The notes under the pieces: model-generated
Databases searched by the model: none
Seen by the model: only the letters and a program-made list of their open reading frames with translations
Told to the model about the DNA's origin: nothing
Shown: positions 1-6,928 of the stretch, piece after piece
How the letters are laid out: each line of letters begins with the position of its first letter
Position numbering within the stretch: the stretch's first letter is position 1
Program-made: the position numbers and the translations under genes
From: Deltaproteobacteria bacterium
GTDB taxonomy: Bacteria > Desulfobacterota > Binatia > UBA12015
NCBI GenBank assembly: GCA_003447545.1
Contig: DLYX01000075.1
Span: 1-8,133, forward strand
Direction: 5' to 3'
DNA: 8,133 bases

Positions 1-2
1 TG

Positions 3-242
3 ATTCTCGACGACCTCAAGGTAGTCCGGTCGCAGGGGCGCGGCTCGGGCTCGCGGTTAGCTGTCTATGATTTGGGAGAAAACCCGGCAGAGAGCAAGGA
101 CGTGATCGGCGAGCATGCCGCATTTGCAGGGTGGGCCGAGCAGGAGCTGCGAAGGCGAGATTTCCTGGCTCCGATCACCCGGAAAGTAAGGGCGGATCCG
201 TCGATAGAATCCCGTCTGAAAATGCTCGGCTATGTTGAGTGA
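3..242 (+). CDS. Sulfatase-family hydrolase, C-terminal fragment (5' end outside window)
   Basis: Reading frame 3 of the plus strand is open from the left edge to a TGA at 240-242, giving 79 residues with no start codon; the gene begins before the window. The fragment contains the tract VYDLGENPAESKDV (about residues 21-34), matching the 'LYDL..DP.E..nl' block near the end of many sulfatases, and finishes RLKMLGYVE, like the 'L(R/K)xLGYV' terminus common in the same alkaline-phosphatase superfamily. Family knowledge says such enzymes hydrolyse sulfate esters, or sometimes phosphate or phosphonate esters, using a formylglycine or Ser/Thr nucleophile; that catalytic region is not visible here, so activity and substrate cannot be judged. 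It converges on the radical SAM gene, leaving 5 bases between the stops. A related phosphodiesterase or lipid-headgroup transferase of the same superfamily is the main alternative. Confidence 0.72.
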   Translation: MLDDLKVVRSQGRGSGSRLAVYDLGENPAESKDVIGEHAAFAGWAEQELRRRDFLAPITRKVRADPSIESRLKMLGYVE

Positions 243-247
243 TCTTT

Positions 248-1792
248 TCAGGAGGACTTGAGGGCCGGGCGCGGTGCCGGATGGGCATCTTCTCGAGCCC
301 GCCGGCGACCGATGAGATTGGAAAGCCCTCGCTCCAGAAGGGTTTCGTGCCGGCCGGTCAAAATACGGAAAATGTTCTGGAAAGCGCGCCAGGGGCGCAC
401 GGTGTAGCTCACGGCGTAAAAGACCACCATCGCAAGTACTCGGGCGATCCCCAGCTGCCGAGCGCTGAGATGGTCCGTGAAGGAAACCGATCGAGTCAGG
501 TCGCCGCCGCACATCAAGGCGAGGAAGTACTCATCGCTCGGAGGCGGCAATTTTTTCTTTTCCAGCAATTGATCGTAGAGAACGGAACCGGGATAAGGCT
601 CGAAGAGAAAGACCAGCGCATCGGAAACGCCAATCACAGCCATCTGGATCAGAAACCAGAAGGTATGCATCAGGTCGCGGAAAGTTTCGTCGGGGAAACC
701 CAGGACGATATTGACCTTCACCTTGAGCCCGTGGCGGGTGCAGGATCGCATTGAGTCCAGCATGACCGGGAGCTTCACCTTTTTCTTGATTCGGCGAAGC
801 TCATCGGGAGAGCCGCTCTCGGGAGCGTAGGTGATGTTACGGCAACCTGTCGCGAAGAGTGCTTCGGCGACATCGGCGTCGATTGCCTCGGATCGTGTGC
901 CGGTCGGCAATTGCCAAACGAAGTCAAGCTCTCTCTCCTGCACCAGATTGCAGAATTCTAGAATCCAATCTCGCTTGATGATGGCCGTCAGATCGTAGAA
1001 GTCGAAGCTGTGGACGTCGTAGGTCTTTTGGTAAAACTCAATCTCGTCGAGAACCTTACCGGGATCACGCGCCACCCACCGGGTGGTCCACATGCTGGGG
1101 CTGGAGCAAAACGTGCATTGGTAGGGGCAGCCTCGAGTTGCGAGAATGGGCATCGTGCGACCGCGGTCGACGCCAAAGCTCAAGCCCTTTGTCAGGTAAT
1201 TTTCGATCGGGAAGAGATCCCACGCGGGGATGACCACATCATCGATTTGTTTGATCCGCGGGCGTGCCGATGTCTTGACAAAATTGCCGTCGATCCGAGT
1301 GCCGATCCCGGGCACCTCGATCAAAGGTTTATGGTTCTCGAGGGCGTCGAGAAGTTCAACGATGCACTCTTCCCCCTCACCAAAGACGATATGGTCGAGG
1401 CCTCCACTGTCCATCGAGTACTCGGGGAGGGCCGTGATCGCCTCGCCCCCGGCCAGGATATGGGCTTGAGGAAAACGTGATTTGAGGGCCAGGGTGAGTT
1501 TTCGCACGTAGGCCCAATCCTGCGAGAACATCACGGAGACCGCATAGGCCTCGGCATCGGTGGGTACTTGCTCCAGGATTTCCTCGACGGTCATCCCGCG
1601 GCAGGAGAAGCGATCGCCCTCGAGCGGTGTGACCTGCTCCGGTGCTTCGCCGATGGCATCGAGCACGGCGCAGTCATGTCCTGCTTCGCGGGCCGCCGCC
1701 ACAATATAGGCAAAGCCGATCGGAGGCACAGGCAAGGACACCATTTGGTAACGCAGTTCCACAAAGGGTGGCCGAATGAAGCAGACCTTCAT
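248..1792 (-). CDS. Radical SAM protein with N-terminal B12-binding-like domain
   Basis: The 514-residue product has the standard two-domain plan of cobalamin-type radical SAM enzymes. Residues 1-160 form a Rossmann-like B12-binding-type domain, with PVPPIGFAYIVAAAREAGH (21-39), an LAGG element (113-116) and FGEGEECIVELLDAL (137-151). The radical SAM core follows, with the [4Fe-4S]-binding CxxxCxxC at C222, C226 and C229 (RGCPYQCTFC), a Gly-rich APESGS strand (323-328) and VLGFPDET (363-370). The usual cobalamin-ligand signature DxHxxG is not seen; the equivalent place reads LDAIGEAP. A hydrophobic or amphipathic stretch at about 446-480 and a basic tail suggest membrane association. Family members methylate or rearrange unactivated carbons in lipids, tetrapyrroles or natural products; the substrate here is unknown. 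The ATG at 1792 (MKVCFIRPP) is chosen because the domain starts there; the frame stays open to 1969 but that extension runs into the upstream gene. No Shine-Dalgarno is visible. Confidence 0.9.
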   Translation of the reverse strand: MKVCFIRPPFVELRYQMVSLPVPPIGFAYIVAAAREAGHDCAVLDAIGEAPEQVTPLEGDRFSCRGMTVEEILEQVPTDAEAYAVSVMFSQDWAYVRKLTLALKSRFPQAHILAGGEAITALPEYSMDSGGLDHIVFGEGEECIVELLDALENHKPLIEVPGIGTRIDGNFVKTSARPRIKQIDDVVIPAWDLFPIENYLTKGLSFGVDRGRTMPILATRGCPYQCTFCSSPSMWTTRWVARDPGKVLDEIEFYQKTYDVHSFDFYDLTAIIKRDWILEFCNLVQERELDFVWQLPTGTRSEAIDADVAEALFATGCRNITYAPESGSPDELRRIKKKVKLPVMLDSMRSCTRHGLKVKVNIVLGFPDETFRDLMHTFWFLIQMAVIGVSDALVFLFEPYPGSVLYDQLLEKKKLPPPSDEYFLALMCGGDLTRSVSFTDHLSARQLGIARVLAMVVFYAVSYTVRPWRAFQNIFRILTGRHETLLERGLSNLIGRRRAREDAHPAPRPALKSS

Positions 1793-1798
1793 TGGAAA

Positions 1799-1827
1799 AT
1801 AATAGCACGAGGCCCATGGGTTATGAA
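1799..1827 (-). promoter_or_regulatory. Candidate sigma70-type extended -10 promoter for the radical SAM gene
   Basis: On the minus strand, TTCATA (1827-1822, 4 of 6 matches to TTGACA) and TATTAT (1804-1799, 5 of 6 matches to TATAAT) are separated by exactly 17 bases, and TATTAT is preceded by TGC, the extended -10 signature. A start site 7 bases past the -10 falls on the A of the ATG at 1792. This would give a leaderless message, which agrees with the missing Shine-Dalgarno. The call rests on consensus matching by eye. Confidence 0.42.
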
Positions 1828-1904
1828 GGCGATATTTCTTCAATTCTGGGCGTTTTTGGCGCGAATTCGTTGCCGAAAGCGTGCTTTTTCGTCGGGATAT
1901 CGAT

Positions 1905-3311
1905 TCAGGTGCAGTAGGTTTCGGTCTCCAGCGCGTGGGCGAGACCCTGCAGAGGTTCGCGCGCAGCAAACCGGACCGCGTTTAGCCGCGCGTGTTCAGC
2001 AAAACGTGCGAAGGCCCGGCGTTCGTTCAATTCGCCCATATCCTCCTCCAAATGCTCTTCGAAGAGTTCTGTGCGCAGTTGCTTTACGGCGTCGGGGCAC
2101 CAGAACGAAGCATTCATTTCGGTTTCCTGAAAAAAGGATCGCCCCATGAAGTTGGTCGATCCGATCGTGGCCCAGGAATCATCCACCAGCATCATTTTCG
2201 CGTGGACATAGATGTCCACTTGTCTGCCGGTAACATCCTCGCGCGCAAGTCCGACAAGCGTGAATCCGGGGTGAGAACCGCAGCGGTCGAGCCACTCGAA
2301 GATCGGCGCTGCCACCTCCGGTGCTCGTCGCCGGTATTCGATGAGCTCTTTCATCGGGATTCGCGGTACGACGGCAATCACCTGCACGTCGCGTTGGAGC
2401 GCGTCGTGAAGGGCCGACAGGAGCGTCCTCGAAAGGAAGATTTGATTCTCGATATAGATCGTTCGACGTGCGCCGGCGACGGCGGACAAGATCTGCTCGC
2501 GCACGCTGGCCTCTCCGGCCGCGATATCGAAGGCTGCGGCGTCGGGTGCGCTCTCGCTCCCCGTATAGACGCCGGACTTCACGGTCCGAGTAATTTGCAC
2601 GGCCACGTCGCCTTGGACCTCAGCGAGTCGGGACGGAAATGACAGGTCGTCTGCGGTAGCAGGATCGGGAAAACATCCCCCGGGAACCTCTTTCTCGCTC
2701 GCCTGATTCCACCGTTGGACGAAGTTATGGAAGACGTCAGTTGTCGAGGGGCCGCGGAGTTCGAGGTACAAGTCATGAATTTCCGCATAGAGGTCCGCTA
2801 CTCCGCTTTCGGGAGTACCCCGAAGAGCATGTCCCCTCGGAGAGAGCGAGCCGCGATCGAGATTGATGCCGCCCACAAACGCTCTTTCCTCCGGCTGGCC
2901 GGCGTCGATCAGCCAACTTTTCTGGTGGTGACAGAATCCGGGTAGGACGTCCCAACGAATTTTCCCTCCCCAACCACGATCTCGCAGCATCTTCTGCTCG
3001 GTTTCCGTGCCTGCGAAGATTTGCGAGTCCGATACCAGAGATTCAAGGTCAGGCTCGCGCCAGAAAAGCCCTCGAACGTCCACGCCCCGTTCCGCCGCAG
3101 CACCCAGCAGGTCGAATAGCGAGCCGCGCCCCCCCGGGAAACGGAACTCGGCCTCGTGAAAGGCGAGTGTCAGCCAGACGGAGTGTTGGGCTGCCTCGAC
3201 AGCCTCAGCGATACGGCCGAAAGATTCAGGGCCATCAATCAGTGGACGGACTTGATTGCCGCTTCGGCACGGATAGGCGCCGCCAGCGGCTGGAGCGATG
3301 GTCGAGTGCAT
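1905..3311 (-). CDS. Phospholipase D-like / phosphatidyltransferase family protein (two HKD motifs)
   Basis: This 468-residue protein carries two complete HxKxxxxD motifs: H129-K131-D136 (HQKSWLID), followed by VGGIN, and H370-K372-D377 (HAKMMLVD), followed by IGSTNFMGRS. The pair defines the phospholipase D superfamily, in which the two histidines act through a covalent phosphoenzyme intermediate. The N-terminal YPCRSGNQVRPLIDG (13-27) and the later ETEMNASF and LRTELFEEHL segments are also family hallmarks. No signal peptide or convincing membrane helix is visible, so the protein is probably cytosolic or peripheral on the inner membrane. Members hydrolyse phospholipids or exchange headgroups (cardiolipin synthase-like); which applies cannot be decided here. 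The ATG at 3311 is supported by AAAGGG six bases upstream. Its gene lies 12 bases after the dioxygenase stop, and the ribosome site abuts that stop, so the two are very likely translated from one mRNA. Confidence 0.9.
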   Translation of the reverse strand: MHSTIAPAAGGAYPCRSGNQVRPLIDGPESFGRIAEAVEAAQHSVWLTLAFHEAEFRFPGGRGSLFDLLGAAAERGVDVRGLFWREPDLESLVSDSQIFAGTETEQKMLRDRGWGGKIRWDVLPGFCHHQKSWLIDAGQPEERAFVGGINLDRGSLSPRGHALRGTPESGVADLYAEIHDLYLELRGPSTTDVFHNFVQRWNQASEKEVPGGCFPDPATADDLSFPSRLAEVQGDVAVQITRTVKSGVYTGSESAPDAAAFDIAAGEASVREQILSAVAGARRTIYIENQIFLSRTLLSALHDALQRDVQVIAVVPRIPMKELIEYRRRAPEVAAPIFEWLDRCGSHPGFTLVGLAREDVTGRQVDIYVHAKMMLVDDSWATIGSTNFMGRSFFQETEMNASFWCPDAVKQLRTELFEEHLEEDMGELNERRAFARFAEHARLNAVRFAAREPLQGLAHALETETYCT

Positions 3312-3323
3312 GAGTGGCCCTTT

Positions 3324-4220
3324 CTACGTCGTAGCCGCATAATCGGGGTCGGCGGGGGTGCGCTGCGGATCGAAATAGGGACGGTCACCGTCGACCACGC
3401 AGCGATGAACGCTTCTCCTCGCGGGGAAATGATCATTCACGGCCTGATGAACGGTTGATCGTTCGTCCCAGATGGCGAGATCGCCGGTAGTCCACTTCCA
3501 CCGACACTGGAACCGCACCTGACCAATATGCTGCTCGAGGAATCCGAGAAGCGCGGCGCTCTCGTCGGGATGCATTCCGACGATATTTTTCATGAAGCGC
3601 CCGCCCCAAAGAAGAGCGCGCCGCCCGGTTTCGGGGTGGGTGCGCACCAGAGGGTGGGTCACGGGTGGGAAAGTTTCTCGCAGTCCCGTCGCCAGATTTT
3701 CGGATTCGGCAGTGAAATTCATTTTTCGCTGGACGGCCTGAATAAAGGCCTGGTTGTCGTGAATGACCTCCAGCCGACATACGATCTCCTGCATGGCAGG
3801 GGATAGGGCATCGTAAGCGGCGCTCATGGAGGCCCATGCCGTATCGCCACCGGAGGTTGGCATGATTCCGGCCCGCAAGAGCGCAATTTTCGGAGGTTCA
3901 GCTGTCCAGGTAACATCGGTATGCCAGTAGTCGGCCTCATTCGGGCTCTCAGGGCCATCCTCGATGACTTGAAAACTCGGCTCGGTGGAACCGAGGAGTT
4001 GCAAGACCGGAAAGATACTGGGTTGGCCGAACCGGTGCGCGAGTGCCATCTGGGCGGTGTCATCGAGGTCGCAACCGGGAAAGAAAAGAACCTCATGCTG
4101 GAGGAGTGCTCGATGGATTTCCTCGAAGACGCTTTCCGAGAGGTCCAGAAAGTCGACGCCCGAGATTTCGGCACCGAGACTGCCGGTGATGCGGCGTATC
4201 TGCAAACTTTGATTGGGCAT
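3324..4220 (-). CDS. TauD/TfdA-family Fe(II)/2-oxoglutarate-dependent dioxygenase
   Basis: The 298-residue product spans the full length of the TauD family (E. coli TauD is about 280 residues). Iron ligands are visible as H100 and D102 in YWHTDVTW and H258 in DERSTVHQAVND. T127 in GGDTAWAS and R273 in VHRCVVDGD occupy the places that bind 2-oxoglutarate in TauD, with the H258-R273 spacing of 15 residues matching. Such enzymes hydroxylate sulfonates, phenoxyacetates, carnitine precursors, amino acids or lipids while releasing CO2 and succinate; nothing visible fixes the substrate. The ATG at 4220 (MPNQSLQIRR) is preferred over an in-frame upstream start at 4322: the family fold begins there, AGGA lies seven bases upstream, and the longer form would have a Pro/Arg-rich tail overlapping the divergent gene. 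It leads a minus-strand cluster with the HKD protein. Confidence 0.9.
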   Translation of the reverse strand: MPNQSLQIRRITGSLGAEISGVDFLDLSESVFEEIHRALLQHEVLFFPGCDLDDTAQMALAHRFGQPSIFPVLQLLGSTEPSFQVIEDGPESPNEADYWHTDVTWTAEPPKIALLRAGIMPTSGGDTAWASMSAAYDALSPAMQEIVCRLEVIHDNQAFIQAVQRKMNFTAESENLATGLRETFPPVTHPLVRTHPETGRRALLWGGRFMKNIVGMHPDESAALLGFLEQHIGQVRFQCRWKWTTGDLAIWDERSTVHQAVNDHFPARRSVHRCVVDGDRPYFDPQRTPADPDYAATT

Positions 4221-4240
4221 CGGCAGATCCTGCCATAGTT

Positions 4241-4270
4241 GGGGGGGGCGGGGCCAGTCGGGGGGTGGGG
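4241..4270 (+). other. G-quadruplex motif in the divergent intergenic spacer
   Basis: The plus strand has four guanine runs of 8, 4, 6 and 4 bases (4241-4248, 4250-4253, 4260-4265, 4267-4270) separated by loops of 1, 6 and 1 bases. This exceeds the usual G3+N1-7 rule and predicts a stable DNA quadruplex. It lies inside the 96-base spacer between the start codons of the dioxygenase (minus) and the DUF4345-like gene (plus). The minus-strand message would carry the C-rich complement, and the plus-strand message would carry the G-rich form only if transcription starts upstream of it. Folding and any regulatory role are inferred. Confidence 0.6.
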
Positions 4271-4316
4271 CCCGCTGCTTGAAAGTGCAGGGGGTTCTGG
4301 GCGATGCTGAGCGCCT

Positions 4317-4712
4317 ATGCAAATTTTTCTGCTTCTGGAGTCGCTGATCTGGCTGCCTTATGGCTTGTATCTCGTTTTCGATCCATCCTTTTTGGTGACC
4401 GCGACCGAGGGCGGTCTGCAGACTGGAAATGGGACGGGCATCAGCGAGATTCGAGCGATGTATGGCGGTCTGCAGGCGGCGATCGGTGTTTCCTGCCTGC
4501 GCGGGGCTCTGCGGCCCGATCGTGCCATGACCGCTCTTGCCATGCTGGCCTTTCTCGCATCGGGTTTGTGGCTCGGCCGTGTCTTCGGCGTTTTTCTCGA
4601 TGGAGGGCTTTCAAGTTATACGATCGGAGCGCTGGTCTTCGAGGGGGTCACCGCGCTAGGTGCTTTCTACTTCCTGCAGAGCCGCGGATCGGAAGATGTC
4701 TCGGCAAGTTGA
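4317..4712 (+). CDS. Small integral membrane protein, DUF4345-like
   Basis: The 131-residue protein shows four hydrophobic segments (about residues 3-21, 46-63, 72-93 and 101-120) and almost no soluble region, so it should be an inner-membrane protein. The tracts SEIRAMYGGLQAAIG (43-57), GRVFGVFLDG (87-96) and a membrane-embedded Glu at 109 followed by a small-residue helix resemble the DUF4345 family, whose function is unknown. The ATG at 4317 begins directly with the first helix. No good Shine-Dalgarno precedes it; a TTGAAA hexamer at 4279-4284 could be a -35 element, but the matching -10 is poor. Its 3' end overlaps the next gene by 17 bases, so the two are probably cotranscribed, and the membrane protein may support or localise the thioesterase-like product. 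The family assignment is from recalled motifs. Confidence 0.75.
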   Translation: MQIFLLLESLIWLPYGLYLVFDPSFLVTATEGGLQTGNGTGISEIRAMYGGLQAAIGVSCLRGALRPDRAMTALAMLAFLASGLWLGRVFGVFLDGGLSSYTIGALVFEGVTALGAFYFLQSRGSEDVSAS

Positions 4713-5550
4713 GCCAGCTGATCGTATCTTTACCGCCGAAACTTCCGCCCGAGTCGATTTTTCCGATCTTAGCGAGCGCCAATCGGTCAAGCTTGGCGCG
4801 ATGACTCGCTACGTGGCTCGTTCTCATTTCCAGACTTGGGAACAGTTACAGCGAATGCCGGATTTCGACTCGCTGACCGGGATTTTTACGCCGCTGGTCT
4901 GCCTGGAGGTCGAGGCCACGGACGCGAAAGTTCGCCCGGGTGAAACCCTCACCGCCCGCGGTTCGAGTGCATTCGGAAAGGTTCTCGACGGCGCCGGGAA
5001 CGTCCGTCAAATCACCCGAGATGGGTTGCATGAATTGTTCGGAGAGGACGATCAGCGTCTGGGCTCGGTGCGCTTCGTGAATGTATTTACCCGCTACGAC
5101 AAGGACCCGGCGAAGAGGAAGGTTCTGGAGATTCCCGCAGAGCTCGGCATCGGACCATTACCGACGCGCGAGACCGATCTCCCTGCGGCGGAAGATCTGA
5201 TTGATTCAGAACGGCTGCCGGATTTCACCGAAAGCAGCGGTGGTGTCTGGCACTACGAGCAGACGGATCCCAATCGTCACGTGAACAGTCTGGCTTATCT
5301 TCACGTCTTGCAGGAATATGTGCTCACCGAACTTTTTCACGCAGGAGCCCCGATGGATTCCCTCTGGATCGAGCGTGCTTGTCTTGTTTTCCGCAAGCCC
5401 TGCTTTCGCGGAGAGGGGTACCGGCGGTCGGTCTGGCAAAGGGGATCAACTCCGGAGGTTCTGGGCGCTGCTGTTTTCAAGGCGGGGGACCCGGCAGGCC
5501 ATCCTCCGGCGGCCGCTGCCGCGTTGACGTTGGCCCATCACGAGAATTGA
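4696..5550 (+). CDS. Double-hotdog thioesterase-like protein (acyl-ACP thioesterase-related)
   Basis: The 284-residue product appears to contain two hotdog domains. The first covers roughly residues 15-150, with the long helix around KLGAMTRYVARSHFQTWEQL (32-51). The second covers roughly 183-284, with DPNRHVNSLAYLHVLQEY (191-208), the D-x-N-x-H-V-N-x-x-x-Y signature of acyl-ACP thioesterases and related 4HBT enzymes. D191, N193 and H195 align with the plant Fat catalytic block, and FRKPC ending at C236 lines up with the YRREC segment, but the Glu before the Cys is Pro. The likely role is hydrolysis of, or binding to, an acyl-thioester; the acyl group is unknown. There is no signal peptide, so it should be cytosolic. 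The ATG at 4696 has GGA seven bases upstream and lies inside the end of the membrane-protein gene, suggesting translational coupling. ATGs at 4660 and 4801 are less likely. Confidence 0.8.
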   Translation: MSRQVEPADRIFTAETSARVDFSDLSERQSVKLGAMTRYVARSHFQTWEQLQRMPDFDSLTGIFTPLVCLEVEATDAKVRPGETLTARGSSAFGKVLDGAGNVRQITRDGLHELFGEDDQRLGSVRFVNVFTRYDKDPAKRKVLEIPAELGIGPLPTRETDLPAAEDLIDSERLPDFTESSGGVWHYEQTDPNRHVNSLAYLHVLQEYVLTELFHAGAPMDSLWIERACLVFRKPCFRGEGYRRSVWQRGSTPEVLGAAVFKAGDPAGHPPAAAAALTLAHHEN

Positions 5551-5632
5551 AGTCGAGGGCCGCGTTATTGTCGTGGCGTCTTTTGCGACTGTGGTAAATG
5601 GCGATGCTGGTGCCGCGCGGAACCCACGGGGT

Positions 5633-6928
5633 TTATGCAACGGGTGTCCCTTGTCCTTTGAGGAATTCCGGATCGGACAAAGTGCGGCTGCTCCAGGCCA
5701 TCAATGGGGTTTGTGCGAGGAGGAACAGGCTTGTGAAGGAGTTTTTCGCATTCCAGGCCTCGCCCAGACCGAAGATCAGAAAGCAGCCGGCGACGCCAAG
5801 GCAGCAGAGGCCGCATGCGAGTTCGGGCCGCGACTTCGCGCGAATCGACAGTTGCCACCCTCGAATAGCCGGCAGGAGCAATACGCCCAGCAGCGGAAGG
5901 AATCCCAGCAAGCCCTGAGCTACGAGGCTCTGCAAGTAAGCCGAGTGGGCGTGCGCGGCGAGGTTCGGGTTCACGGCGAGGAGGGGATCCTGTCGCGCGT
6001 CGGTCAGGGCTGTAAGTCCCGTGAGGTAGTGCCCAGTTCCAATGCCGAACACAGGGCTCTGCTGCCAAAGTTCCAGACAGAGGGCCCATAATTCCAGACG
6101 CCCCCCCAAGGAGGTGCTCGCCATGCCCGGAGTCGCCTGCCACCACGCTGCCGTTTCCTCAATACCTCTGAGTGTATGTCCGACAGCGTCGGGGAGGACT
6201 ACGAAAGCGAGGCCGATGCCCAGGATCATGGTCAGCATGATTCCCGAAGCCCGTCGATGCTGCCCCCGCCGTTGGAAGAGGAAAGCTGCGAGAACGCCGG
6301 CGGTCGGCAGTACCAAAAAAGCATTGCGCGTGAGCGAGAGGTTGGTGGCCAAAAGGCCGCAAAGGGCCGCAACCAAAAACAGGATTCTGGCCCAGCCGCG
6401 TGCCGCAAAAGCGAGGGCGGCGAGGACGCAGGAAAGCAGAATGGCTGTGTCTCCGAACAGAATCGGATGCACCGCTCCATGCGCCCGGTCGACTCCGGCG
6501 CTTACCTGGCTCAGGGCCACAGCTCCCGATCCGATGGCTCCGAAGCTGAGGATTACGCCGATTAGAGGTTGAGTCCCGGGCGATTTGTGGCGGATGGCGA
6601 AGTATATCGGAACCGCGAGTGCGAACCGCAAATGACGTTCGAGGCGTCTCGCTCCGAGGAGCGGGTCCTCACTTTGGGTGAGGCTGATGATCGCCGCGAA
6701 CGGGATCAGGAGCAGGCAAACGAGCCAGACGGTCTCCAATCGGTCGATCGAAGGTGGCTTGTTTTGGCAGGCGACAAGGCCGAGGGCTCCTGCGATCCAC
6801 CAACCACTGCTCGCCGCTCCCGGAAGGATATTGGAAAGAGCGAGCGCTATGGGCACGGCGAGGAGCAAAAGACTCACGGCCTGTCCGCGAAGCCGGAAGA
6901 CCTTGCTTTCTGTACCAGGCTCGCTCAC
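5633..6928 (-). CDS. O-antigen ligase/polymerase-family membrane protein (Wzy_C / WaaL-like)
   Basis: The 431-residue product is a polytopic inner-membrane protein with about ten or more hydrophobic segments and a large loop before the last helices. Numbered from the GTG start, it has SLTRNAFL with R201, GGRLELW with R277, PVFGIGTGHY, and HAHSAYLQSLVAQGLLGF with H326 and H328 in the periplasmic loop; Arg and His residues in these places are functionally important in WaaL-type ligases. Family members transfer lipid-linked glycans to lipid A-core, polymerise O-units or glycosylate proteins, and sequence alone does not separate these roles. The start is uncertain. GTG at 6928 gives a short polar N-terminus before the first helix and is used here. 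GTG at 7000 and TTG at 7033 are in frame, but their added residues look non-membrane and low-conservation. No glycosyltransferase neighbours are seen, so the gene is not in an obvious O-antigen cluster. Confidence 0.87.
   Translation of the reverse strand: MSEPGTESKVFRLRGQAVSLLLLAVPIALALSNILPGAASSGWWIAGALGLVACQNKPPSIDRLETVWLVCLLLIPFAAIISLTQSEDPLLGARRLERHLRFALAVPIYFAIRHKSPGTQPLIGVILSFGAIGSGAVALSQVSAGVDRAHGAVHPILFGDTAILLSCVLAALAFAARGWARILFLVAALCGLLATNLSLTRNAFLVLPTAGVLAAFLFQRRGQHRRASGIMLTMILGIGLAFVVLPDAVGHTLRGIEETAAWWQATPGMASTSLGGRLELWALCLELWQQSPVFGIGTGHYLTGLTALTDARQDPLLAVNPNLAAHAHSAYLQSLVAQGLLGFLPLLGVLLLPAIRGWQLSIRAKSRPELACGLCCLGVAGCFLIFGLGEAWNAKNSFTSLFLLAQTPLMAWSSRTLSDPEFLKGQGTPVA

Noticed and set aside
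57..512. Minus-strand frame of 151 codons at the left end
   Set aside because: It overlaps the radical SAM gene on the same strand in another frame and the sulfatase tail on the other strand. Its Arg/Pro/Ser-rich translation has no domain.
1793..1969. N-terminal extension of the radical SAM frame
   Set aside because: The added 59 residues are not part of the B12-binding fold, overlap the 3' end of the HKD gene, and a better start with a promoter exists at 1792.
4221..4322. N-terminal extension of the dioxygenase frame to 4322
   Set aside because: It would be a Pro/Arg-rich tail encoded by the C-rich spacer and overlapping the divergent gene start. The ATG at 4220 has AGGA at proper spacing and matches the family N-terminus.
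5621..5633. Small hairpin AACCC-ACG-GGGTT in the convergent spacer after the thioesterase gene
   Set aside because: The stem is only 5 bp and no T-run follows on either strand, so it is not supported as an intrinsic terminator. The rest of 5551-5632 shows nothing clear.
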